From contig NC_086037.1 of assembly GCF_036323735.1 (NCBI RefSeq), positions 56,662,002 to 56,726,001 on the forward strand: DNA of 64,000 bases, read 5' to 3'. The translations under genes were made by a program, and so were the position numbers. The first letter of the stretch is position 1. Every line of letters starts with the position of its first letter. This DNA is from Rattus norvegicus (lineage: Eukaryota > Chordata > Mammalia > Rodentia > Muridae). Below the pieces are notes generated by a model. The model was given only the letters and a program-made list of their open reading frames with translations, had not been told where the DNA came from and made no database searches. Below, piece by piece: positions 37,063 through 49,231 of the stretch.

Positions 37063-37203
37063 GTATGAGAGAGAAGCTATGAGAAGATACAGAAAACACT
37101 CACAGGGTTAGGGAAGAATCTAGTCAGTTGAATCTCAAGAGAACAGGACATGAAGCTATCTGGCATGCTTGAACCGAAAAGGAAAACAGAAGTGAAAAGT
37201 TTC

Positions 37204-37342
37204 CCTGGGCATAGTGACTGACACACACCTTTAATTCCAAGAGGCAGAGGCAGGTGAGTCTCTGTGAGTTAGGGACCAGCCTGAGCTACACAGCAAGCTT
37301 CAGGTCAGCCAGCGCTGCTTAGTGAAACTTATCTCAAAAAAG
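37204..37342 (+). mobile_element. B1 SINE
   Basis: Contains cacacctttaattccaagag and gaccagcctgagctacacag. Confidence 0.75.
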
Positions 37343-38104
37343 AAGACAAATAAAAAGAAGTGATGCCTCCACTTTTTCCTTTACACCAAGCTTCCCAGAA
37401 ACATTCCCCAAAGCTACAACAGGTATTTATATTCCAGTGCCTTAGCAAAACACAGCATCAGACCCGACGGCACGGGGTTTTAGCTTACGCCCCTACAGCT
37501 ACATCACCCAACGACTTTATCCACCAAGGCCTAAACACTGGGTAACGGGCACTATAGATCAAAAGCCCTTTAGCACACTTTAATCTGGAACCTGTGCTAC
37601 GGGGAGAGAGCAACTTAAGGGCTTTCCTGTTGTCCACAAGGCAGCCCAAGTTAAGACAGGAAAGGCTGACAGAATGAATGCCATGTGTTTCCTGGCTAGA
37701 AAACAAGGCTACCAGGCACACGGCAGGGCTTCTGAGTATCCCAATAAGGATGTGCGTTCTGAAATGTTATCGTGGAAACAACACTTCCACACAGACAAGT
37801 TGACAAGAAAGAAGGGAAATAGCAGAAACTGCAAAATAGGCCTGTGGGGTGGGTAAAGAACTCCATACATATCTACACTTGAACTATGTGATTAAGCGGA
37901 GGTGCCATTCCAATCACATTTCTGGCATTGCAAACTGTTTCAGACTTAGCTACTTGCCGGACACAAGCTATGGAACCACAGCAACCTGCTGTCATGACCA
38001 ACACTAGAATAGACATTCATAAAGGATAGCAAGTCTCCAGAGACAAACGTTTACTTGTTGCTTTCTTTGTAACGATGACGCTGAGGATCATGTATGTATG
38101 TAAT

Positions 38105-38166
38105 GGGGGCGGGGGGAGAGAGAGGGGAAGGGAGAGGGGGAGGGAGGGGAGTAGGAGAGGGAGAGA
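38105..38166. repeat. GA-rich purine tract
   Basis: G/A-rich tract with gggagagagaggggaaggg repeated loosely. Confidence 0.88.
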
Positions 38167-38228
38167 AATTGCTTGGATCACTTCAAATTTCACCAAATGC
38201 AATCACAACTCTCAACTAGTTGTTCAGT

Positions 38229-38614
38229 ATGCTGGCTAGCATTTATGTCAACTTGACACAAGCCAGAGACATCTGAGAGGAAGGAATGTCAATTGAAAAA
38301 ATGCCTAAAATCAGGCTGTAGGTGAGACTGAAGGGCATTTTCGATTAATGATTGGTGGGAGAGGACCCACGCCATTGTGGGTGGTGCTATCTTGGGCAGT
38401 GGCTCTGGGTATATAAGAGAGCAGGCTGAGCAAGTAAGCAGCACCCCTCCGTGACCTATGGTCAGTTCCTGCCTCCAGGTTCCTGCCAGGAGCTCCTTTG
38501 GACTGCTTTCATGAAAGACAGTGGCATGGAAGTGTAGGCAAAATAAGCCTTTCCTCCCCGGGTGCTTTTGGTCAGGACATTACTCATCACACTAACAGAA
38601 ACCTAAGACTCAGA
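38229..38614 (+). mobile_element. LTR-like rodent repeat
   Basis: Starts tgctggctagcatttatgtc, has ctgggtatataagagagcag (a TATA-like box) and ends near cagaaacctaagactcag. Related to 19949-20345. Confidence 0.72.
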
Positions 38615-38989
38615 AACATGAAAAGCCAACCGGCCGTCTGTGAAGGACGGCTAAGATAAACTAAACATCTGCCACACTGTGACCTAGAAACAGTAGACAG
38701 ACTATCACTATTTTAAAGACTCACAAAAGAAAGGGAACCTCTACATTTCAAAGAGGAAGTGAAAAACCACAGTAGTGCACATGATCTGACAGAATGATTG
38801 AGGGCGGGGAGTGGGTTTTAATAACTTCCGGGCCTGGGTTTTGTAAACCAAATCAAAACAGAACTTGTCTGGTATTAGAGAGGCGAAACCTAAGGCCTGA
38901 CGTCCAGAAGACGGACTGAGGAGTATGCTCATGTGATGCTGCAGGGAGCACAGGAGAGCGCTCACCTCTGCTCAGGGTCACGAGTGAGC

Positions 38990-40092
38990 AATGAACTGGG
39001 GATTCAAGACTAGAATCTTAACTTTAGCATGTACTCGCTGATCAGTGCATTTTAGCCAAAAAGTTCAGTGTACCTAGGATACAACCCACAGACTGTAAGA
39101 AGTTTAATGAGGAGGAAAGCCCAAGTGAGAATCCTTCAATCCCACTTAGAAGAGGGAACAATATAATCATAGGAGGCAGGAGGGAGGAACCTGGGTAGAA
39201 GAGGTAAGGGAGAGGAGAAAAGGGGACAGGATCCGGTATTTGGGGAGGGGGATAGGAAAGAAGAGCAGAGGGCCAGGAGGTAATATGCAGCTTCTGGGGT
39301 AAGCGGAGGGGACCATCTAGAAAACCCCAATGACCTGGTATGTGAGAGACTCCCAGGACTCAATGAGGGTAAACTTAGCCAAAATGCCCAACAATGGAGC
39401 GAGGGAACCTGAAGAGAACACCTCCAGTTGACAAGGCCCCAAGTACAGGGACAGAGTTACCAATCCATCATCAAAATTTCTGACCCAGAACTGTTCCTGT
39501 CTAAAAGAAATGCAGGGACAAAGCTGGAGAGCAGAGACTGAAGAAAAGGCCGTCCAGTGACTGGGCCAACTGGGATCCATCTCATTGTGGGGGAGGAGGG
39601 CAACAAAGCCTGACACTATTCCCGATGCTACGCTGTGCTTGCAGACAAGAGCCTAGCATGGCTGTCCTCTGAGAGGCCCTACAGATGTAGATACTTACAG
39701 CCAACCATTGGATGGAGGTTGAGGACACCTATGATTGAGTTAGAAGGATGTAAAGTGCTGAAGAGGATGGCAACCCTATGGGAGAAACAACAGTACAAAC
39801 AAACCCAGACCCCTGGGCGCTCCCAGAGACTAACCCATCAACCAAAGGGTACACTCAGCCTGGTCCGAGGCCCCCAACACTTATGTAGCAGATGACTGCC
39901 TTGTTTGGCCTCAGTTGGAGAGGATGCATCTAATCATGTAGAGACTTCAAGCCCCGGGGAAGGGGGATGCTTGAGGGTGGGGGTGGGGGTACCTTCTCGG
40001 AGGCAAAGGGCAGGAGGAATGGGATGAAGAAAGGAAGGGGACTGGGAAGGGGACTGGGAAGGGGAATGTAAATAAATGATTTTTTTAAAAAG
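38990..40092 (+). mobile_element. LINE-1 (Lx-like) 3' UTR
   Basis: Contains gagcctagcatggctgtcct and gaggccctacagatgtagat, then G-rich tracts and a gaatgtaaataaatgattt end with an A tail, as in murid L1 3' UTRs. Confidence 0.65.
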
Positions 40093-40520
40093 CCCAAAAT
40101 TAAAAGAACTTGTTGGATTGGGTACAGGGTAGGGGCAGAGAAGAACTCTGAAGTCTGGGCACTCGTGAGCAAGAGAGCAGAGTTACATCCCCATCCCCCA
40201 ACACAGAGAACTGGTGGAACTGCAGGACTGGAGAGAGGCTTTTGGCAAAGCTACTTCTAACATCAGGGCTCACCAAGAGACGGGAGTGAGGGACCTGCCC
40301 AACAATTACTATAGTAAAAGAGATTTCCCTCAAACTTCTGACTATGAGGTACACTCCTTTTTCTTCCTCCACACTTCTCAAACATCTGGAGTGAAGGAAG
40401 GGCTCTCAGTTGAAAATGGAAGGCATGACAAGGCACAGGCTTCCCATCCTTCCTCAAGTTAGCTGGTAGCTGTCAGGTACGGCTAAGAAGCATATTGTGC
40501 TTAACATCTTAAACATTCAG

Positions 40521-40603
40521 GCTTCCTCGGTCAGACATATGCTCGCATAGACTCTGTCATCTCCCCTTTCGCTTCTTTAGGTTTTTCTAGATCACCTGTT
40601 TTC
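40521..40603 (-). pseudogene. Decayed Cfdp1 exon-4-like sequence
   Basis: Read on the minus strand, this piece aligns with Cfdp1 exon 4. A 33-base core matches at 28 positions without gaps (relic ctagaaaaacctaaagaa against exon ctagagaaacctaaagaa, with its flanks). The match continues with small gaps through the codons for EKVKIT to the exon end. The next 21 bases match the exon 4/exon 5 junction at 13 of 21 positions without a gap. This favours an intronless retrocopy over a duplicated exon. It has the same orientation as its host gene. Weak matches on both sides could extend it to roughly 40200-40730, but these rest on gapped reading by eye. Confidence 0.5.
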
Positions 40604-41044
40604 AAAGTTTTAAATTCTTTCACCTTACATAAACGATAGCTTTGTTGAACAGTAGGGTTTTGGCAAGAGCCCCGGACCATGTAACTGGACACAGCAGATG
40701 CAGGTCAGCCTGGTCTTCATCCTCAACCAGAATGACCAGAACACCACTGCTCAGTCTCTCCTGTGAGGAAAATCCCAACTGAAATCAAAAATGTAATATG
40801 ATGTGAGTCTTACTATATACTCATAACCATCACAAATAGTGCTAAGACTCTCTTAGCAGAACTTTGGTCAGAACAGATGCACTGACTGTCATGCTCCAGG
40901 TGAACGGCATGCTTCAGTGACACTAGAACAGATGAGAATGGTAACTTCCACACAAAAGCGCCTGAGAAACAGCATAGAGCGTTTTTAAAGCTTCAATATT
41001 AAAAATGCAGTCCCTGAAGTGGCCACAATGTCTCTCTTTAACTT

Positions 41045-41185
41045 TTTTATATTTATTCTTTTTTGGGGGGAGGGAGTGAACCTGGAGACCATCATGAGTA
41101 TCACATCCGGTGTGTGGAGGCCACAGGACAACTCACGGAGGTCAGTTTTCTCATGAGATTTGACAACAGCTGTGCCATATGTTAG
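41045..41185 (-). mobile_element. Old B3-type SINE fragment
   Basis: Antisense fragment with tgtgtggaggccacaggac and ggaggtcagttttctc. Confidence 0.45.
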
Positions 41186-41794
41186 CACGCCTACTTGTAA
41201 TTAACAAAAAAATCTCCACAAATAAAACTTAGTATTACAAAAATGAGAGAGGGAAAATCATTTTCCAAACAAAGCAGAGTTGAGAACAAACCAAACTGTA
41301 ACTTGATATATCTAGAAATACTAAACAAAGGAAACAGAACAAAGAAATCTCTTATCAAAGACTAATCTAATTAGATAAACAAAAATATATAGCACCTTGC
41401 AGGCTTAGGACTGCTTTGTGCGCCTGAGTGCTTGCTTTCTCAGGACTAACTCTGCCCTCTAGTGCATACTCACTGCTCACTGCTGTAAGTGACCAGGAGA
41501 CTCCACCCCAGATCATGACAATGCTCTTACTGAAGGTCTTCCCCTCCTTCTTCACAAACCCATCCCCACCATTAAGCTGAGTAAATTCTGCAAGTGCAGT
41601 CACTTCACATGCCCATTCTACCCACGCAGAAAGGCTCAAAAGTACTTCAGTATTTTTCACACCAGGAGAAGTGTAGCACAATTAAGACCATAATCCAACA
41701 GAAACGGTCTATGATACAGACACACCTCTCCAGCTCTCCAATTGTACTTCTTGAAGACTTCACACACAGATCTTTTGTTGTTGGGTTATTTTGT

Positions 41795-41920
41795 TAAGAC
41801 GGGGTTTGCTAACATCCCTGGCTTGCCTAGAATCTGTTATGTGGATCAAGCTGGCATCAAACCTGCAACAGTCAATCTTCTTACCTCTGGCTTCTAGGAC
41901 TTCAGTCACCACAGCCAGTT
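41795..41920 (-). mobile_element. Diverged B1 SINE
   Basis: Antisense: gacggggtttgctaacatcc and tggcttctaggacttcag. Confidence 0.5.
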
Positions 41921-41949
41921 AGAGAGTTTTTTGTTTTTATTTTGTTTTT

Positions 41950-42049
41950 TGTTTTTTTGTTTTTTTGTTTTTTTCGGAGCTGGGGACTGAACCCAGGGCC
42001 TTGCGGTTGCTAGGCAAGCGCTCTACCACTGAGCCAAATCCCCAACCCC
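41950..42049 (-). mobile_element. ID element
   Basis: Antisense ID with a long tail of repeated gttttttt units. The motif ttattttgttttt occurs on both sides and may be the target-site duplication. Confidence 0.93.
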
Positions 42050-42083
42050 TTTATTTTGTTTTTTAAAGAACAGTTTAAAAGCA

Positions 42084-42310
42084 CCTAAGGAGGCCGGAGA
42101 TGGCTCAGTGGTTAAAAGCATTGGCTGCTCTTGCAGGGGACACGGGTTCAGTTCCTAGAACCTACATACAGTGTGGCTCATAACCATCTCCTTAACTCTA
42201 CCCCCTAAGGAATCTAACATCTTCTGGCCTCTGTGGGCATCAGGCGCATGAGACACAGAAACACATACAGGCAAAACTCCCATATGCATAGATTAAAATT
42301 TTTTGAAAAA
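42084..42310 (+). mobile_element. B3-type SINE
   Basis: Contains ggccggagatggctcagtgg, gggttcagttcctagaacct and tcttctggcctctgtgg. Confidence 0.78.
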
Positions 42311-42460
42311 TTAAAAAGAGCTTGTTCTAGCTACTGTCTAATCCACAAATTCTTGTAGGGATATACTCTAGAGGAATGAAAACACCCAATAACACAAAAG
42401 TTTGTACATAAATATCCACAAAACATTTGCAATAAACAAACGTTAAAAACCACCCTAAGG

Positions 42461-42653
42461 GGCTTGGAGAGATGGCTCAGCGGTTAAGAGCACCCGACTA
42501 CTCTTCCAGAGGTCCCGAGTTCAATTCCCAGCAACCACATGGTGGCTCACAACCATCTGTAAGAGATCCGATGCCCTCTTCTGGTGTATCTGAAGACAGC
42601 TACAGTGTACTTATATATAATAAATGAATAAATCTTAAAAAAAAAAAAAAAAC
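42461..42653 (+). mobile_element. B2 SINE
   Basis: Complete B2 with duplication aaaaccaccctaa on both sides. It interrupts an old LINE-1 3' end. Confidence 0.94.
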
Positions 42654-42869
42654 AAAACCACCCTAACCACCCTAAGTCCGTTAATTAGCACCTACATAAA
42701 CAAAATGGAGTATAACCTTACAATTACATTAGTCTACAAAGGGCATAGAAAAGAGTAAATTATAGACAGATGCTGCCACATGAACCCTGGAGATATTATG
42801 TTAAGTCAGAGGGGTCAGAACGAGGACTGGGGAACCACTGGGAACCACAGTGGTTAAGAGGACTCACTG

Positions 42870-43023
42870 ACTTGTTTTTCGAAACAAGGGTTTTCTCTGT
42901 GTCGCCCTGGCTGTCCCAGAACTCGCTCTGCAGACCAGGCTGGCCTCGAACTCACAGAGACCTACCTGCTTTTGCCTCCTGAATGCTGGGATTACAGTGG
43001 TACACCACCACCACCACCCAGCT
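42870..43023 (-). mobile_element. B1 SINE
   Basis: Antisense: cctggctgtcccagaactcg, gctggcctcgaactcacaga, then a short CCA repeat at its 5' end. Confidence 0.9.
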
Positions 43024-43149
43024 TGACTTGCTGCTCTTACAGAAGACCCAGGTTCTGTTCTGAGTACCCATAGGACAACTCATCACTACCTATAACTCCA
43101 GTTCCCACAGATGCACGCACACATCCAGACACACATGCTGGCAAACTCA

Positions 43150-43167
43150 CATACATACATACATACA

Positions 43168-43197
<30 letters not shown>
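43150..43197. repeat. (CATA)n microsatellite
   Basis: About 11-12 CATA units followed by tatatat. Confidence 0.95.
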
Positions 43198-43202
<5 letters not shown>

Positions 43203-43462
43203 CACGTGAATACATCTTTTAAAAAGGAAAAATATTGGGATTCCACTCATGAAATGCCTAAATAAACAAACCTGGACCCAGAAAGTCCATGAGTAGACTG
43301 AGGGTGAAGACAGAGAGTAGCTGGTAACAGGTCTAGTGTTGTAGCTGCCCATTACTGTGAATATATCCCATGAGTATGCGAGAAACTAATAAATGGTAAA
43401 ATTCAAACTGATAAATTACATAGTGTCACATTTAGACTCATGGAAGCTGTTTGTTGTTTTGA

Positions 43463-43590
43463 GGCCAGGTTTGGTGATGCACACATGTAACCCCAGCACT
43501 CAAAGGTTGAGGCAAGAGGATCACAGGCTTGAAGTCAGCCTACTCATATCGTAAGACTCTGCAATTTAAACAAACAAACAAACAAACATT
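43463..43590 (+). mobile_element. Diverged B1 SINE with CAAA tail
   Basis: Contains ggtttggtgatgcacacatg and gttgaggcaagaggatcac, ending in repeated CAAA. Confidence 0.6.
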
Positions 43591-43607
43591 CCAATTATAT
43601 ATTTCTT

Positions 43608-43787
43608 TTTTAAAAAAGTTTTATTTATTTCATGTATATGAATACACAGTAGCTATCCAGACACACCAGAAGAGGGCATCAGATTCCATTATAGATGGTT
43701 GTGAGCCACCATGTGGTTGCTGGGAATTGTACTCAGGACCTTTGAAAGAGCAGTCAGCGCCCTTAACCACTGAGCCATCTAGCCCCC
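43608..43787 (-). mobile_element. B2 SINE
   Basis: Antisense B2, with cagaagagggcatcagattc, ggttgctgggaattg and gagccatctagcccc in order. Confidence 0.92.
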
Positions 43788-45426
43788 AATTACACATTTC
43801 TAAACAAACAAACAATGCATTGTTTGTTTTCTTACAAAAAATTACTTTCCTATCTCTCATATAACCAGAGGTCTGTTTGCTAAAATATCTATTTTTCCTC
43901 TATTATTAATAACTACCAATAAACTTTTATCCATGACATCCTAGACAGTTCTATTAGGACCCTGCTGGAAGTCTTACTTCTTGAACTGAACCACTCAAAG
44001 GACTCAGCTCTGGAGTGTGTGCAGGCTTTTAATATACATTCGACTGTAAACACATCATAGGAGAAAAATATGAACACAACCAAACAGCAAAGGAAAAGAA
44101 GCCAACTGAGACAGTCAGATTCTATAACCAGTTCCTCCAGTACTGTGGCTATGTCTGATTTCTAACACTCTGAGAGAAATGCTCACTACTCTATCAAAAC
44201 TCAATGATTGTGCTCACTTAAAAACTAAAAATGAGCCAAGTTCATAATTACCAACTTCTCAGGACTCTGGGAAAAATCACATTAGCTGTTTAGATAGAAA
44301 ACTATCCACAAATGTGAGGTTCCTGGGACAGTCAGAGACACGACAACTGACAGACCACTGGACCAGGCATTATTTACTGTTGGTTTTCAGGGGAAAACAT
44401 CTCATGCAGTCCAGAAGGAGCACAGACTCACCATGCAGTCAAAGCTGGCCTTGAGCTCCCAGATCCTACTACTTCGCCTCTAGGTACCAGGATGACAGTC
44501 TATTGCCCAGATCATCAATTTGAGACATAATTTTCATATGGCTCTAGCACAAATCTTTTCTGTCTTTGGGACAATTATGCCTAACCTGATACCACCAGGA
44601 GGTTGTCTGAGGTTCAACAACAAAGCCTTTTTTCCTATGTCCAAAAGGCAAGACAAAAGCACATGGGAGAAACAACTCAGTGCTTACAGCCAGGACTGAG
44701 TTCTGATGAGACTAGGGGTAATCAAGTCAGACTGGACGAAGAGAGCAGTGTGGGGTCGAAACCCAGCCAGCTTCCAGCTGTTAGAAGCTCGATACAAGAA
44801 TTCAGTGTGCAGAGGAAAAGGGAGATCAAGAGGCTTGGATGATGAAGCCATGGGATTTAGACACACTTGGTAAGCACTGTGTTTTCCACTACGAAATGTA
44901 ACAGCCTGATACTGTCCTCTAATTAAAAGAGGGTTTGCTCCATTCCTGACACACTAATTCTGGCTTTTTATAGCCTAAGTGCATGCTATTTTAAACATGT
45001 GGAGGAAATGCATTTTCAGATCCAAACACTGGCTCTCTGTATCTGTCCTTATTTGTTACTGAAGGATGTGGGACAGGATGTTTTACTCTGCTACACTGGT
45101 TTTCCTGTATTGCTTAAATCTGTTTAGAGAAAACGAAAACACATATTTCTATAAACTAAAGCAATTCCCAAAGTGTGGGGGGGGGGGGCAGGAAAACATT
45201 TTACTGTATTACTTTTCTTTTATATATTGGATGACTCCTGTAAACTCTCCCCTTGAAAGGACCTCCCATACATATGGAATCTGTTGCAGATTCTAATGTT
45301 TTCAATGATAAAACGAATCTACTTTCAAACCCCAAAGCAGATGATTTCTTTTGGCATTCCAAGCATTTTTCTGAGACACGGGTTTAAAAAACAAGCAGAT
45401 ACACCTTGAAGGGCCATTTGAGATTT

Positions 45427-45511
45427 TCTTTTTTTCGGAGCTGGGGACCAAACCCAGGGCCTTGCGCTTGCTAGGCAAGCGCTCTACCACTGAGCTAAAT
45501 CCCCACCCCCC
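45427..45511 (-). mobile_element. ID element
   Basis: Antisense ID with duplication atttgagatttt at about 45415-45426 and 45513-45524. Confidence 0.95.
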
Positions 45512-45639
45512 TATTTGAGATTTTAAATGTCCCACATTCATGCACTTTCACTCAGATACTTAGATATTCTCTATTCTGGTAATATTCCGTTAGAGCTTTC
45601 ACAGAAGTTGATTAGCAGAGATTTCATTTGACCTTTTGT

Positions 45640-46095
45640 CACGGAGTCAGTAGGTCATTCATCTACTGGAAAGTAGCTTACTAGAATGGCTGTCAATAAT
45701 AGCACCGTTTCCAGCTGCCCTTACCCCAGGAGCTCTTCTGTGCACAGCCTGAGGACAACTCCCCCCTTACTGTAGTCAGACTCTTCTCAGACCTTTTCTC
45801 AGGAGTCTCCATGTTGACCCTTGTCTATGCCAGGGCTGTACAGCTCAGGTTTGGGAGGAATCCCTCCTAGTCCATTTAAAGAGACTGTCCTATGCTGAAT
45901 CGGCCCAGATGCACTTAGAAAGAGTCTTCAGGACAATCAATACCCTGATAAGTAACAGAAAAGGCAGTTGGCAGTATCTGAGAGGCCTCTTCCTTTCACC
46001 TACTTCCTGGGTCTCCCTGGAGTCACTTCTCACATAAATAAACCTTTGTCTTGGATTCTGCTACTGAGTGAGTGTATCCTCACAACACGCACCAC
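45640..46095 (+). mobile_element. Possible old LTR fragment
   Basis: The end tcacataaataaacctttgt with following tcttggattctgctactgag resembles the polyadenylation region of an old mammalian LTR. The 5' limit is uncertain. Confidence 0.35.
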
Positions 46096-46214
46096 TTTAA
46101 CACCACTATTCAAAATCAGGCTAGAGAGATGAAAATTTGCCTACAAAGTTTAATAGGAAAAGCTGGTGGATTTTTAATGGGAGAAAAAAATGTAAAATAA
46201 AACTTTCCTGTTTG

Positions 46215-46370
46215 TCAGACAAGATGACACATACCTTTAATCCCAACACTCAGGAGAAAGAGGTAGATTTTGGTAAATTTGATACCAGCCTGCTTTACAC
46301 AGTTAGCTCCGGGCAAAGTCATGCCTATATAGTACAGTTCTGTCTTAAAAACAAGAAAAACAAACAAACA
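46215..46370 (+). mobile_element. Diverged B1 SINE
   Basis: Contains acacatacctttaatcccaa and ataccagcctgctttacaca. Confidence 0.65.
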
Positions 46371-46511
46371 CCAACTTTCCTGTTCACACCAAAGGTGTCT
46401 ATGTTTAATGAGGTGACAGTCCCCATCTAAAAGGTCACAGAAGTCAGCTTAGGAGCAAAAGAAGTAAACAATCAAAGTTTCTTTTTTAAAAAAAAATAAT
46501 TTTTGACTGTT

Positions 46512-46625
46512 TTCTTTGAGACAGGGAGTTTACTCTGATGCCTAGGCTAGCTCGGAACTCCTTGGCTCACGTGATCTACCTATCTCAGTCTCAAGTAGTT
46601 GGACTACAGATGTAGATTCCTGTCC
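46512..46625 (-). mobile_element. Diverged B1 SINE
   Basis: Antisense: gagacagggagtttactctg and ctcaagtagttggactaca. Confidence 0.5.
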
Positions 46626-46976
46626 TACCTGACCCTCTGATGTTCCTTTGCCATCAGGGGTCTGGAACTAAGAACTCTATTCAAAATTTATTAAACATTC
46701 TGATGAACTGCTAATATTGTCATACAAAAATAATAATTTTAGGTATGCAATTTACACGTTCATCTTGGTGGTTAACTTCTTTCAGGTTGGGATTATTAAA
46801 TAAGCAATTCATGCTAATTTTTCTAGCAAACGCCATCTGGGTAGACTTCTGTCAAGGCAGAGTTTCATTCCTTATGTCATAAAGGAGTGGAGACAGCTGC
46901 AGTTAGAAACAGCTCCTCACACAGAGAAGAGTTTCCCAGTGTGCCAACTACACCTGGAATTGAGACAAATACTCAC

Positions 46977-47096
46977 CCTGACCCAGCAGGGGGTGGTGTT
47001 GCCGCTGAAGTGACAAGAGCCTGTGGTTTTTCTTTCTCTGTTTGCTTGAGGAAAGACTTGGCTTCCTTAGATGTAGCATCTACTTCCTTAGTCACC
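46977..47096 (-). CDS. Cfdp1: Cfdp1 exon 5 (internal coding exon)
   Basis: This 120-base exon lies between acceptor aaatag|GGTGAC and donor GTCAGG|gtgagt. The first base completes the Arg codon split after exon 4. It continues VTKEVDATSKEAKSFLKQTE, then KEKPQALVTSAATPPPAGS, and ends two bases into a Gly codon. The VTKEVDATSKEAKSF segment is conserved with other mammals, whereas the Ala/Pro-rich end is variable. The conserved C-terminal BCNT domain should follow in exons 6 and 7, which were not seen in the 46,976 bases to the left. Confidence 0.93.
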
Positions 47097-47153
47097 CTAT
47101 TTCAAGGAAAGAGAAAACAAACTTACAAGTGGGATAGGAAGCAAAAATTAAGG

Positions 47154-47345
47154 AGCTAGAGAGATAGCTTAGCAGTTAAGAGCACTGATTGTTCTTCTAG
47201 AGGACCCAGGTTCAATTCCCAGGGCCCACATGGCTGCTCACCACTGTCTGTAACGCCAGCTCCAGAGGATCCACCCTTACACATACATACATGCAAGCAA
47301 CACCAATGTACATAAAATTAAAAAGGAATAAAATGTTTAAAAAGA
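47154..47345 (+). mobile_element. B2/B3-type SINE just outside exon 5
   Basis: Head gctagagagatagcttagc, then ggttcaattcccagggccc and an A-rich end. It begins about 60 bases upstream of the exon 5 acceptor in transcript order and is antisense to Cfdp1. Confidence 0.8.
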
Positions 47346-48521
47346 AGCAAAAATTATAGCAAAGGAAATAAATGAAAACCAAGAACATGCCACTGAATTT
47401 TCAATAAATTCTGGCCACTGAGTCTTATGAATAAGTTCACTCTAACAGTTCTATAAATAGGCATTTCCCAGACTGACACTAACAAACAAAACAACAGTAT
47501 AGTTCAACAGTCACCTTCAAGTCTCCCATTCTATCTGCCAGTGTGAAGACTCCAGCTTCCACCGAGGCTCAGCTCACTTGTTACTAACAGATCTATAGAG
47601 ACCCTGCCTGCACTCTCCCTCACTTACCAGATCAGCACCAACTCAGAGGGCCAATGAACAGTGAGATGGGGATGGGACACAGAGACAAAAGCACTGCCGT
47701 CATTGCAAGAAGAAAAGCAAACAAATGGGAATATCCCACAGAAGGCTCCTACCCGCTCTATTCCTAAAACCCCAAAACAAAATGCAATTTCTTCAAACTC
47801 GGCAAATTAGAGCTACCTAGGGAGTGACAGAATGCAACACAATCAGATAAAAAGTTCTAAAGGATGAAATAAAGACACTAAGGCGCCTCATATTTCAGGT
47901 AAAGAGCGGAGAAACATGCAACCCCTGTTTTGACATGCCAGAACAACACAAACATTTAAGGAATTTTGCTTAAATTCCAATCTACCAGTGGGCAGATCCA
48001 AAACTACATCAGTGTATTATAAATATTCAACCAAAGATTAGCCAAAAATGATAAAATAAACTCATCTATGAGGATGTACTAGTCTCTACCACCTTCTAGG
48101 ATAATTTTTCTAATGAAGAGTCACTCTCTGCTGTATTTAACACTGAATTAACATTGTGTAAGCAGCACAAAGCTAAGCGAGGAGCTACGATGACACAGGA
48201 CAAATTCCAGCTAAGGCAGAGACACACGGCACCACTCCGAGGCTTACACACTGCTGCTGCCTGCAGCTGATACTGGCAGGTCTACACCACTGTCACCCTG
48301 ACAGGAAGCTCATTACGTCTGTCCCTAAGGATTAAAACTGAAATCTAAGCAGCTACTCGGCTTATTCAACGATCCAGAGTCTACACAGCAATGCTAGTCA
48401 AAATTCTGTCAACAGATGGTATTTTCCAAACTGGTCGTCACACATTTCCTGTCCATATGCTCCTCCCGAACCTTAAGCAAACCCCTGCAAAGTGAATGGG
48501 GTTTTAAGACTGTGTCACCTA

Positions 48522-48635
48522 GGGGCTGGGGATTTAGCTCAGTGGTAGAGCGCTTACCTAGGAAGCGCAAGCCCCTGGGTTCGGTCCCCAGCTCCGGAAA
48601 AAAAAGAACCAAAAAAAAAAAAAAAAAAAAAAAAA
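48522..48635 (+). mobile_element. ID element
   Basis: ID with the acctaggaagcgcaag variant and GAACC in its tail. Duplication agactgtgtcacctagg/agactgtgtcacctaagg frames it. Confidence 0.96.
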
Positions 48636-49231
48636 GACTGTGTCACCTAAGGGAGTCCTGCGCAAGGCCTTCTGTGTGCTCTGGGAATGTATCTTCAGAA
48701 CTCTACCCACTCTACAGCACACATCACACGGAAAGACAGACAGACGGCTGGGCAATCATCCCTAGTGTGAAGGTATCTGAGTCCTTGTAAGAGCATCAGG
48801 AGAGGAAGTAAGTGGTCTTGAAAGTGGTCCCAACACTGGTTCAAGGGAACAAGCGAGGCTGAGCAACTGCCTGTGGGAACCCAGCGGCCTCGGCAACTCT
48901 GAGAAACTGCAACGGGACAGCCAGCTGCTTCATGCAAACTTTAGGGTCATCTGTTATATTGCCAAATCAATACCCAAATTAAACCTACATCAAAATCTTG
49001 GGCTTAAGGCAGAACTCAAAATACTATACTGAAAATAGAACCTTTGGGTTTCCTTGTCTTGTACAGATCTACAGAAGACTGGTGAGATTAATGAAGAACC
49101 AGCACATACTTTACTGTCCACATCCTGTCAAAGTCCCACAACAGTGACAGATAAATGTGACCAACTCCACAACAGCAGTAAGCGGAGGGACAGAGAAAGA
49201 CGTCCATCTAACTTTCAGAAAGTAACACACC

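Larger units (their letters stand above)
42311..43440 (+). mobile_element. Old LINE-1 3' region with later insertions
   Basis: Three L1M-like blocks (42311-42450, 42655-42850, 43215-43440) are in the expected order. They are separated by the B2 at 42461, the B1 at 42870 and a CATA repeat. Confidence 0.5.
1..46976 (-). other. Cfdp1: Cfdp1 intron 5 (left part open)
   Basis: Everything left of exon 5 is read as intron, because exon 5 ends in a good donor and no sequence encoding the conserved C-terminal BCNT domain was recognised here. It is AT-rich unique sequence loaded with SINEs, old LINE-1, LTR-like pieces and simple repeats. No CpG island, promoter or second gene was seen on either strand. 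An unnoticed short exon cannot be excluded by eye. Confidence 0.7.

Noticed and set aside
38229..38614. TATA-like box (gtatataag) as a gene promoter
   Set aside because: It belongs to an LTR-like repeat and no downstream exon or CpG-rich region accompanies it.
43150..43197. Regular short repeats that might suggest a CRISPR-like array
   Set aside because: It is a simple CATA microsatellite with no spacers, in mammalian DNA.
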